Made by a program: the position numbers and the translations under genes
Shown here: positions 19,413 to 29,096 of the stretch, in pieces
Layout of the letters: every line of letters begins with the position of its first letter
Numbering within the stretch: position 1 is the first letter of the stretch
From: Flavobacteriales bacterium
GTDB lineage: Bacteria > Bacteroidota > Bacteroidia > Flavobacteriales_D > Sanyastnellaceae
Assembly: GCA_016722445.1 (NCBI GenBank)
Contig: JADKIZ010000019.1
Location: 1-64,000 of the forward strand
DNA: 64,000 nt
Direction of reading: 5' to 3'
The notes under the pieces: generated by a model
What the model was told of the DNA's origin: nothing
Databases searched by the model: none
What the model saw: only the letters and a program-made list of their open reading frames with translations

Positions 19413-19938
19413 TCATTCGACCTGCAACGGAATGGATTTGCCATTCATTTTGGCACAATACAATCACGCCATTGAATTTACCACTGCTGTGTATGAATAT
19501 GAGTTGTTTACGGTTGAATATATCAATAAATGGTTTAATGATAAAAAGACCACTTCTTATCCTGTGATCATCGCTGAAATTGACGGCACTGCTGTCGGTT
19601 TTGCCACTTATGGTCAGTTTCGTCAACGGTGCGCATACAAATCGACAGTTGAACATAGTCTTTACGTGGCTGGTGAATTTCAGGGAAAGGGTATCGGGAA
19701 AAAGATGCTGCAGGAATTGATGGAAATCGCTAGGGCTAATGATGTGCATGTCATGATTGGTGGAATTGATGCGGAGAACGTGAACAGTATTTCCTTTCAT
19801 CTCGGTCTTGGTTTTGTTGAATGCGGCAGGATCAAAGAAGTCGCCTATAAGTTCGACCGATGGCTTGATCTTGTATTCGTTCAAAAAATCCTAATTCCTC
19901 TGGATTCTCAATCTCATCAAGTGTTTCTTAAAGATTAA
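19409..19938 (+). CDS. GNAT-family N-acetyltransferase, frameshift near the start codon
   Basis: The main frame from 19432 encodes MDLPFILAQYNHAIEFTTAVYEYE through a full GNAT domain with the acetyl-CoA loop ...FQGKGIGKKML (Q/RxxGxG/A pattern). The family normally begins MIIRPATE.DLPFIL. Exactly MIIRPATE is encoded from the ATG at 19409, overlapping the DinB stop, but in another frame. One lost base between 19430 and 19435 explains this. Resembles phosphinothricin acetyltransferase-like GNATs; substrate unknown. Confidence 0.83.
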
Positions 19939-20063
19939 CACAATAGCATCCCAAGGTTTTTAACAAAATGGTTGTATTGCGAGAGGGGTTCAGCCGACCT
20001 GATTGTATTTTTCGGCAGTAAATTCATAGGAAATTTTAAAACCAAATCAAAAAAGTCAGCTCA

Positions 20064-22909
20064 ATGAAAAAATTTTACTTGTTTCTCATGGGTGTGGTAT
20101 CGGTTGGGGCTATTCAGGCTCAATCTTTTACCAATAGCACAAACCTTTTGCCTACCGGCTACAATAGCGGTGGTTGCACTGGTGTTGTGGACATGAACAA
20201 CGATGGACTTGATGACATTGTCATTCTGGATCAAAGCACTGATCTTAAGATTGCTTATCAGCAAGCCAATGGAACTTTTACGGTCAGCTCTTTCGGCACT
20301 GTAAGTGGAACTGAACAATGGGGTATGTGCATCGGTGACGTGGACAATGATGGTCACAAGGATGTGCTTAGCGGTGGTTATTATGATGATGTTCACATTG
20401 TTGACATCAATGGTCCTGGCGATTTTTCACAGGATGATTACGCTTGGGCCAGCATATTTATGCAAGGCACCAATCTGGCTGACATCGATAATGATGGTTG
20501 GTTGGATGGTTTTTCTTGCCATGATGACGGACACAGTGCAATTCTGCACAATGATGGAACGGGTTCAATGACAGATGGCGCTGCCATGATGGATCTTACT
20601 TTCTATCCTGAAACCAATGGCAATGATAACAGCGGTAACTACGGTTCTGTTTGGACTGATTTTGACCGTGATGGTGATGTTGACCTTTTCATTGCTAAGT
20701 GTCGTCAGTTCATCGACGATCCTTATGATCCACGCCGCACCAATATTCTTATGGTGAACGACGGAAATAACAATTACACTGAACAAGCTCAAGAAAGAGG
20801 TCTGGTAAATCTTCAGCAGTCTTGGACCAGCGATTTCGCTGATATGGACAATGACGGCGATTTTGATGTGCTTTTGACCACTCACAGTAATACACTCGAA
20901 ATTTATGCTAACGATGGTGCTGGTTATTTCACCAACGTAACAGCAGGTTCTGGTCTTGAATTAGCTGGTTTCTACCTGCAGGCTAAAATGGCTGATTTCG
21001 ACAATGATGGTTTTGTTGATTTGATTCATGCAGGTGGCAGCCATCGTTTCTTCCACAACAATGGCGACATGACTTTCACACAGGTAAACAGCGTTTTCCA
21101 AAACAATGACACCATGCACAGTTTTGGTGTAGGTGACCTGAACAACGATGGATGGCTTGATGTTTATGCAAGTTATGGTGATGGTTATGTTGACCCAGCC
21201 ATGGCCAACGACGATCAGATTTTCATCAATGATGGTGGTTCAAACAATTTTATCTATTTCGATTTGGAAGGTACCATCAGCAATAAAGACGCTGCAGGTG
21301 CACTCGTGGAAATTCACGGTGCTTGGGTGTTCAAATTCGCGAAGTACGCGATGGTGAAAGTTATGGTATCACCAATCAAAGCAAATGTCATTTTGGTTTG
21401 GGTTCTGCTACAAGTGTTGATTATGCTGTAATTCACTGGCCTGCCGGTGGAATGAAAGTGATCGACAATCCTGCGATCAATACCACTCACGAAATCATTG
21501 AGGCGGCTTGTACACCTCCATCAGCAACTATTTCTGCGAATGGTCCAACTGACTTCTGCGCAGGTGGAAGTGTGAACCTCAGCATCGTGAATGGTGCTAC
21601 AAACCAAGTTTGGTCAAATGGTGAATCAACTTCTAGCATCAATGTGATGACTCCTGGCATTTATGGTCTCCTCGTTTGGGACAATGCTGGTTGTGCTGCT
21701 TATTCAAATCAGATTACAGTGAACATTGTTACTGATCCTACTCCAGGTATCACAGTGGATGGCGAACTCGAATTCTGCGAAGGTGGAAGCGTTCAACTTC
21801 TTGCGAGCTCTGGAAACTCTTACCAATGGAGCAATGGTGAAACGTCTCAAGCTATTTCTGTTACTGCTGCTGGTGATTATCATGTATTGGTTACTGGTCC
21901 TTGCCAAACTTTGGATACTGAAATGATCAGCGTATCGGTTACAGATGCTCCTGATGCTCCAAGTATTTCTGATGTTTACGTGAATGCTGGTGAAACTGCA
22001 ACACTTACAGTGACTGGTGGTACAAACGTGAATTGGTATGATAGCCAAAATGCTACAACACCAATCTTTGAAGGTAACAGTTACACTACTCCAGCAATTA
22101 CTGCAACCACTACTTATTGGGTTGAAGATGCATTTGGATATGGTGGATTGAATTATGATGGTGGTAAATCTGGTCAGACTCAAAACAACCAAGGTCAATA
22201 TCAGCAAAGCAATCAGTACTATTTGAAATTTGATGTTGCTGAAGATGCTACCATTCATTCTGTACATGTTTATGCCAATGGCGCTGGTAACCGCACCATT
22301 CAAGTGATCGATACCGATGGCGCTGAAGTAGCTGTTGGAACTTTTGATATCGCTGATGGTGAATCTGATGTCGTTCTCGACTTCTTCGTTCCCGCTGGTA
22401 CTGGATATGGTATCCGTATCACAAGCAATAATCCACAGTTGTGGAGAGATAAAGATCTCAATTCAGATGCTCCATTTGGTTTCCCATACAATATCGGTAA
22501 CGTTGTAACCATCACTGGTACTAACGTTGGTGGTGCAGATACTGACAACTACTACTATTATTTCTATGATTGGAACGTTGTGACTCCTTACAGCGAGTGC
22601 GCTTCTTCACGTGTAGAAGTTACAGTAAACGTTGTTGGCATCGAAGAACTCACCAATGTGCGTGAACTCAATGTTTACCCAAATCCTGCTTCAACTGAAT
22701 TGAATATCAGCTTGAATCTTATCAGCAATGAAAAGATCAATCTGAATCTGACAGATATGTCAGGTCGAGTTGTTCGTTCTGTGCAAATGAATGCAAGTGC
22801 TGGTTCAAACCAACATAGCTTCAACCTCTCTGATGTTGCAGCGGGTATTTACAATTTGAATATTCAATCTGGTGGTAGAACAGCTACGAAAAAAGTGGTT
22901 GTTCAATAA
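20064..22909 (+). CDS. Large secreted VCBS/FG-GAP protein with ASPIC/UnbV, Ig-like repeats and T9SS sorting domain; one frameshift
   Basis: One gene of about 948 codons split near 21325-21335. Frame 1 starts with a signal peptide (MKKFYLFLMGVVSVGAIQAQ) followed by repeated calcium-binding blades of the form D-N-D-G-x-x-D (MNNDGLDDIV, VDNDGHKDVL, IDNDGWLDGF, MDNDGDFDVL, LNNDGWLDVY), i.e. an FG-GAP propeller. Frame 2 resumes with GVQIREVRDGESYG and HFGLGSATSVDYAVIHWPAGG, the ASPIC/UnbV domain. Two similar repeats ending in gxYxvlV-type strands and an Ig-like segment follow. The end is a type A sorting domain (LNVYPNPASTELNI to TKKVVVQ), so the protein is exported by the type IX system and probably surface-bound. 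Confidence 0.92.
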
Positions 22910-22933
22910 CCTTGCTTAACCTTAATCCTCCTA

Positions 22934-22965
22934 AAAAAAGCCATCCCGTTTGGGATGGCTTTTTT
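22934..22965. terminator. Bidirectional terminator between convergent genes
   Basis: AAAAAAGCCATCCC, loop GTTT, GGGATGGCTTTTTT: a 14-bp perfect stem whose A-run and T-run serve both directions. It lies 25 bp after the VCBS gene and 29 bp after the end of the convergent OmpA-domain gene. Confidence 0.92.
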
Positions 22966-22993
22966 CATGATTCCCTGTGAACATAGGTTATGT

Positions 22994-24424
22994 TCACGAG
23001 AACTTTTCTCCCCAAACCAGATCGGAGAGAATCGTTGATATTTCTTCTTTATGTTTTGTTTTCAGCTCTAAGTTTATAGCACCATTGGAAGTGTTTATTT
23101 CTGTGATGTTGAACTTAGGTGTGTCGCTATTATCGGTTATAGCAATAATGACCGCTTGTTGATTGACGGGCATGTCTTTAAAAACAAGTTTATTCTCAAC
23201 CACTGTTGCGCAGACCAGCACGTTCAATGTGGGAAAAAGGATGAGGACATTGTTGTTCTGAATGGTCACTTCTTCCCCGTTCACCTTACAAACGACTGGA
23301 AGGTCTACAAACTCATTCATTTTCAAAAAACGATCGCAATTGGCCCAACCGAGATTCAAAAATGTGAGTGTACCCGGAGGCATTCTGTTTCCATCTATAG
23401 CGCGAATCAACATTGCGCGTTGATCACTATTGAGTTCACAATTTCCTCCATTCGGACAATCATAATAAGCCATCGGAGGATCTGTTTTACCATACCTTAC
23501 ATCGATCATGCTGTTGTTGATGAGAAACGTTTGAAGATAAGTGCCGTCCTTTTGTAAAAACCGACTACTGAACCGGTATTCTTCTTTGTCACCTTTATTC
23601 TTGATGTCTATACCCATAAATGAAGAAGGTTTCCAATTTATCTTCCCTTTCTCAATCCTCCCTGAAAAGCTCTCCATCAGTGGATCGGGATTTTCCATTT
23701 GTGATGGAAAAAGCACATCGTACGACTTATCCTTACCCAATTGAAGTTGTTCACGTCCACTGTAAGCCATGATGTACATCATTCCTCCGGTTTGCAAAAT
23801 CTTGTCATCACAGCGGGTGAACATTTTGTGTTGAACGCAGTCACCCGGTGTAAGAAATTCATGAACGACCAACCTGTAATCCTTGACAGGAGTACCATCT
23901 ACCCCAACAAAAGGACTCTCAGGAAGATAAATTTTGGTGCCTTTTTTGGATGTAAATTCATGAGATTCCAAATCATGAACAAACCAGGTTTGAGGCGAAG
24001 ATTCATACATCTCTTTGGCGTACTCTTCTTCCTCAGTATCCAGCACAATCAACTCCACTCTTCTATTGGTGTGCATACAATTTTCATCTGTGGATGCGCA
24101 AATAGGCCATGATTCGCCATGTGAAGTATGACGAATTTTTTCGAATCCATTCTTCCGCAGGATTCTTTCAACTGCTTTGTTGCGTTTTTCAGATAACCTC
24201 AGATTGTAATCATCACCGGCATCACTGTCAGTGTGTCCGCGAAGAATGACTTCATGTTGGTGGTTGGATTGATGTTCAGCAGCCCACGCCATTAGCGCAG
24301 TGTTGCTTTGCTCTTCAATCGCTGCACTTCCTTTTGGAAAGTGCACACTTAAATTTACAACTTGGGCATTACATTGAAAAAATACAGAGAGGGTTGCACT
24401 CAATAAAAAATGTTTGGTTTTCAT
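22994..24424 (-). CDS. Exported protein with N-terminal OmpA domain and long unknown C-terminal region
   Basis: Protein of 476 residues. A signal peptide (to CNAQ) is followed directly by an OmpA/MotB peptidoglycan-binding domain at about 25-130: FPKGSAAIEEQ, ILRGHTDSDAGDDYNLRLSEKRNKAVERIL, and NRRVELIVL. The remaining 340 residues are predicted beta-rich and contain Cys pairs (DCPNGGNCEL, LGWANCDRF) but match nothing I recognise. OmpA domains are usually C-terminal, so the domain order is unusual. Likely anchored to peptidoglycan in the periplasm. Confidence 0.82.
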   Translation of the reverse strand: MKTKHFLLSATLSVFFQCNAQVVNLSVHFPKGSAAIEEQSNTALMAWAAEHQSNHQHEVILRGHTDSDAGDDYNLRLSEKRNKAVERILRKNGFEKIRHTSHGESWPICASTDENCMHTNRRVELIVLDTEEEEYAKEMYESSPQTWFVHDLESHEFTSKKGTKIYLPESPFVGVDGTPVKDYRLVVHEFLTPGDCVQHKMFTRCDDKILQTGGMMYIMAYSGREQLQLGKDKSYDVLFPSQMENPDPLMESFSGRIEKGKINWKPSSFMGIDIKNKGDKEEYRFSSRFLQKDGTYLQTFLINNSMIDVRYGKTDPPMAYYDCPNGGNCELNSDQRAMLIRAIDGNRMPPGTLTFLNLGWANCDRFLKMNEFVDLPVVCKVNGEEVTIQNNNVLILFPTLNVLVCATVVENKLVFKDMPVNQQAVIIAITDNSDTPKFNITEINTSNGAINLELKTKHKEEISTILSDLVWGEKFS

Positions 24425-24580
24425 TCAATTGAATTGCAGGTTTGACTGGCTAACGTTTGGTCTACTCCATTCATTGTGACAACCTTTTATTTTTTTTCAA
24501 ATTGATTTTAGATTGTTTCGAAGTAGGGAAATGTCATGATTCTATGTACTCTTACTGAATTCTTTTTAAACCACGATGCC

Positions 24581-25261
24581 ATGAAAAAAATACTTGCTAC
24601 ACTCTCCATTGCGCTCTGCGTATTCCTTCCTTCGCTCCAAGCGCAATCTTCGGTATGTGATTCCATCTCTGTTTCAGGAACAAACCTTGATGCAAACGCG
24701 CTGTTCATTACCGTTTATAATTCAAGTGAACACTTTATTGTTTATCCATTTTTTACTATAGATCTGGATGAAAATCCTTATATCACAGTGAATGACAATG
24801 TGAGTGTCCCCTCTTTTTTAAGTGTCCCATCAGACGCCAATGAAGGAAGTACTTCTGCCATATATACGTTATCCATGGCACCTGCTTCTGAAGTACCGTT
24901 GAACACCTTATTTGAAGGTTCAGTAATTATTACCGATCCCAATGATTCTTCGTTTTCATGTTCCTATAATTTCTCATTCACTTATGGTGATTTGATCAGC
25001 AGCATTGATGAGAATGCTGATCAGGACTTTGTGATTTATCCCAATCCTGCAGATGAGATCATTTATGTGAATGATGGTCCTTCTTCAAAAATTTCAGAAT
25101 TACTCATACACGATTTTACTGGAAGACTGATCCGCCGTCAGCAATTACCTTCAGGCAGTGCGTTGTGTCGCATCAATGTCGCTGATTTATCTGAAGGCCA
25201 TTACGCCATCTCCATGCTTTCCGGAGATTATTTGAAAACAAGAACACTTGTTATTCGCTAA
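24581..25261 (+). CDS. Small T9SS type A sorting-domain protein
   Basis: About 226 residues. I start at MKKILATLSIALCVFLPSLQAQ, a clean signal peptide; an upstream in-frame ATG would add 15 residues before it. The middle is beta-rich with no recognised domain. The C-terminus is a type A sorting domain: DQDFVIYPNPADEIIYV, LLIHDFTGRLI, LSEGHYAISML, ending TRTLVIR. Exported across the outer membrane by type IX secretion. Its function is unknown. Divergent from the OmpA-domain gene. Confidence 0.82.
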   Translation: MKKILATLSIALCVFLPSLQAQSSVCDSISVSGTNLDANALFITVYNSSEHFIVYPFFTIDLDENPYITVNDNVSVPSFLSVPSDANEGSTSAIYTLSMAPASEVPLNTLFEGSVIITDPNDSSFSCSYNFSFTYGDLISSIDENADQDFVIYPNPADEIIYVNDGPSSKISELLIHDFTGRLIRRQQLPSGSALCRINVADLSEGHYAISMLSGDYLKTRTLVIR

Positions 25262-25436
25262 TACTTGTGGTTATGTGTTGATGCATCATTTCGATTGAAT
25301 GAGGTCCATGTGACCCTTTGAGTATTCCTCCTTCAATCCGTTTTGTTGCGGTATGACACAATAACACAATGGGTGTTTGTGTGTTTCTTCACCTAGTTGA
25401 ATGGTGTTGGTTGTTTCGAATTTTCACCGATGAGCC

Positions 25437-27613
25437 TCAGTATTTTTTGATGTTTCTCGGAACAAATTCATCGCAGTCCATACTTCCGACACCGTTATAT
25501 ATTTCTATATAGCCATCGTCATACACCACAAATGTTTTTGACCAATTTTGATTTGTGATGGTGACTCTGTTCCCTGCGTTCACTTTTTCAATGTGATAAA
25601 TGAAAGAACCGGATGGTGCAAAATAGTTCATGTCATAATCAATGCGGATACATCCATTGACCAATTCGAAACAATTCACAGCCTCGGGAACAACTTTTTC
25701 AAAGGCTTTGTTTAAGGCTTTTAAAGTGTAGAGATCATCATTTTGGCACTTGCATATAGCGATGCCAGCATGGATATTCCAGGCTCCAATGGATGACATG
25801 TTCATTGATCGTAAAATAGAATCGATGATGGTTCGATGATTTTTGAATAAGGTATCAGGAAAGTTGAAGATATAATTGAAATGATCATCACTAACAGATT
25901 TGTCGGCGAGTGGCCAATCACATTGGTAGTGCTTGAGATAAGCCCACAATTTCGATATGACGTCTGTTTCTTGGTCGAGAAATTCCTTGGTATAAATGTC
26001 TGGCCCATCTTGCTGGTAGAATGAACAGGCATGGCCATCTAGTACAATTGACCGCAAGTTCTTCCGATCACTATTGCTTATGGCATTGGTTTTAATGAAT
26101 TGAAGTGTCTTACACTTGCCTGATCTGAGGCCTTCTATATATTGACAGTTTTTGGTTTCAATCCCTGTCGAATCGTAGACAATCCATGCGCCATGAAGTA
26201 AATTGGATTTTTGCTCCTTGATTTCTTTGGTATGTCCCGAAGCCCAATAGTATTTGTCAATCCTCAATTCATCCTTCAGTTCCATTTCCCATTTAAGCAT
26301 GCCGTTTTCATAATATTCCTGAAATGACTGTGTGACGCCTAAGGGTGATTGTGTGGTATATGTATGTTTCATAAGTCTTCCTGGGGAAAAGTACTCCGCG
26401 GTTTCCTGTATTCCCTTGGGGTCATACATATTGAGTCGATAAATACTTCCATCTTCAAAGTACTCTGCAGACAAGGTATCATGGCGTGCTTGAGTGAAAG
26501 ACTTTTGTTTAAGCATACCACTTTCATAATACCTCCATGTAGCTGAAGGATATTGTGGACCAAAGTGTATTCCAATCTTTCCTGAAGTTGTCCATTCGGA
26601 TAGAAAAGATTTTGAAAACCACTTCCATTCTTGTAAATAACCTTTTCATAGAGTAGCGTACCGTTGGGTGAATACCTTACTTCATGAGGTATTTCATACC
26701 AGAATTCATCGCTGAATGTTGACACATACTGAGGATAGCCGTGTTCATCGAAACCTCGCCACACGCCAATTGAACGATCATGATCAAATTCCTTGATTTC
26801 TGAAATTTTTCCATTGGCATGATAATAATGAAATACGCCATGTGCAGTGCCTTGATCATATTGACCTTTTATCCGAAGAATTCCTTGATCATCGTAGTAC
26901 GCATATTCACCGTCTTGCGTTTTTTCATAGTTTGAACCCGCATGAACCACAAAGCGGTGGTGCTTGATTGTTGCAATCCTGCTATTGGCATGAAAAGTTC
27001 TTTCAGTTCCAAATTGAGATACATATTCAGTGTAACCATCCTTATCCATGCTGGTTTCGGTTACTGGTGGGTATCCCTTTACCTTGAGTTCATCCGCATG
27101 AATGAATCGGAATAATGAAACCGAATTCAGTACACCATTCTGAAAGGATGCTTCTTCATAACATCGTTTGTTTTCTGAGCTGATGAAGAATGATCTTTTG
27201 TTGGTGATTCTGCCATCATAATCATAATGAATAAAAACACCGATCACAGAATCCTGCTGAATCCTGTGATATTCTTGATAAGGCTTTTGAGTATCCCATT
27301 GATACAAAACCTCCTCTTGCATGATGCCTCCACGAAAGACATGGTGTTCGATCAATACTCCGTTGACCACCTTGTCGCAGGTATCTTCACGGGTTGTTTT
27401 ATGGTCAAAACTGGTATAGTAAGTGGAGAAGAAGTAATTCCCGCCCGATCTCATTCGGTGGTCAAATTCACAATATTGGGCACTACTCGGATGGTTTAGA
27501 AGCATGATGATGCCGAGAATAAAACTCACATAGATGGTTTTAGGCAAACTATTCTGGTGAACAATGCTAATTGCTGAACTTATATCTACTAATCGACTCT
27601 TTGGCATCATCAA
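25437..27613 (-). CDS. Large exported MORN/YwqK-like repeat protein, split by one frameshift
   Basis: Two frames join into about 725 codons. The upstream frame has a hydrophobic export signal ending HPSSAQ and repeated motifs of MORN-2/YwqK type (YDYDGRITNK, YYHANGKISEIKEF, FYPNGQLQE). The downstream frame resumes with WRYYESGMLKQKS, EYFEDGSIYRL and YYENGMLKWEMEL, then a C-terminal domain without known match. The break is at the TTT run 26578-26580; one more T (A on the coding strand) gives QLQEKIGIHFGPQYP and joins the frames. Such repeats occur in exported proteins and in YwqK antitoxin-like proteins; function here unknown. Confidence 0.78.
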
Positions 27614-27659
27614 TCATGGATTCAATGGTAATACAAGCCTGATTGATTCTGGTTCATGC

Positions 27660-28393
27660 TTAGATGAATTCGCGTGAAAAATTCCATTTGCCATTCTTCT
27701 TTCTGTTTCGGATCTTATAACCACCACGCGATTCAAATCCTCTCTTGCGATTTGCTACCCATTGTTTACCCACATAAAAATCCACAACGTCACCTTTTTC
27801 AGTGTAAGACTTAAATTTCACTTTGCCGTCGGTCATCACTTTTAATGAAATAAGGTGGCCATTGGTATCGTAGGTGCGTATCGACCGTTTACCTTTTTTG
27901 ATATCGTAAAGACTTGTACGGTAACCGGTTTCAGAGTACGCAACTGAAGTATCCGACGGATTGGTCCAATTATATCGCATCACAAATCTGTCTGTACTTT
28001 GTTCCAGGTAATGACAAGTGTTAGGAGTTCCCGTAATCCGGTATTCCGCAGGAAAAGAAGCGATGAGTTGGGTATTTCCCGCGATTTCCAACAAAGTGTC
28101 TCTGCTGTTGGTTTGTTCCAATTTAAAGTAATACCATTTTCTAGTATGCAATGTGTCTATGTCTGAAGACTCATATATGATGTGTCGAATGGTGTCGTTC
28201 ATGGCAAATGAGCTGTTGGAATAAGTCTGACCTACCAATACCTCCAAAATGCAAGCTTAGACCCGTATTCAGATACCATGAAAGTTTGCTGGAGGACTTT
28301 GGCTGCAATATTTTCAGATTGAGACCATGCCACATTCACCTGCAGGAATAATCCCGAAATCAGCAAGTAAATATGATTTAGACTAGGTTTCAT
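27660..28393 (-). CDS. Hypothetical exported protein, frameshifted after the signal peptide
   Basis: A signal peptide frame begins at ATG 28391-28393 (MKPSLNHIYLLISG, cleavage near AWSQS) and reads to about 28245. The remaining 195 residues lie in the next frame, which has no ATG of its own upstream. One indel near 28245-28255 joins them. The C-terminal part contains the MORN/YwqK-like phrase TYDTNGHLISLKVMTDGKV and a basic tail, so it is probably related to its upstream neighbour. Same strand as the MORN-like gene, with the 3' end of this gene nearest to it. Confidence 0.6.
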
Positions 28394-29096
28394 CGCTCTT
28401 CGAACAGAAAATCGTTAGTGAAGTGCAAGGTAACAAAAGAAATAATTGAATGTTCTAAATCGAAAATCAACCTTGCTTAGGTGATAGTTTTTCGAGTCTT
28501 GAATGCTAATTCATTCATTGGTCCTCAAAGGTGTTCAGCGCATTTTAGATTCCAATGTATGGAAAAAAAGTCCATTTCATGGACACTTTCAGTGAGTCGT
28601 ACTATGTGAAACTACTTGTTTTCAGCGCTTTTGATTTTTGGAATGAACTCTGGTATCAGGAGAATAAGAATTTAGGTTTTTCATTTGGATTCAATGTAAG
28701 ACATTCAATCATGATTTGTCTATCTAAAATTAGGTTAGGTTACCAGAGTCCTTTTATGGATTCTTGATTCAGAGTTTGCTCAAAAATTATTTGATGAGTG
28801 AATTACTGACGAAAAGTTTAAGTGTGGATTGACATCACATGTTGTCAGGCAAGGCTGATTTGTGTGATCGTCATCTGTGTTAATCTCACCGATCGGAATT
28901 TATTCCGCATCGGTGAGATTATTTTTTTGGGGTAAATGAAATATTCACTTGGTATCTTTCAGAATATAGCATCGGCCTCATCTGAACATTTCTGTCAAGC
29001 TAGTGCCGATACCGCCGGGACCTACCCCATCTATTTATCTAACCAATACCAATTACGTTACAGAAGTAGTTGTTATAGTATCCGAGTTGACTATGA
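28394..29096. other. 703-bp spacer with an orphan plus-strand terminator
   Basis: No convincing protein gene. A 70-codon plus-strand frame (28555-28767) has no signal, no recognised motif and ordinary chance length. The only strong signal is the hairpin at 28882-28928, listed separately. Both neighbouring genes are on the minus strand, so the spacer may hold the promoter of the gene ending at 27660 and an unannotated plus-strand transcript. Confidence 0.5.
28882..28928 (+). terminator. Rho-independent terminator with no obvious upstream gene
   Basis: A 12-bp perfect stem AATCTCACCGAT/ATCGGTGAGATT (28882-28893 with 28909-28920), plus an inner CGGAAT/ATTCCG extension, followed by ATTTTTTT. The T-run is on the plus strand only. 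The genes on both sides are on the minus strand, so it must end an unrecognised plus-strand transcript, or act as a 3' structure for katG. Confidence 0.75.

Noticed and set aside
28555..28767. 70-codon plus-strand frame upstream of an orphan terminator
   Set aside because: Aromatic-rich chance-like sequence with no signal peptide, motif or start context; a non-coding transcript is as likely.
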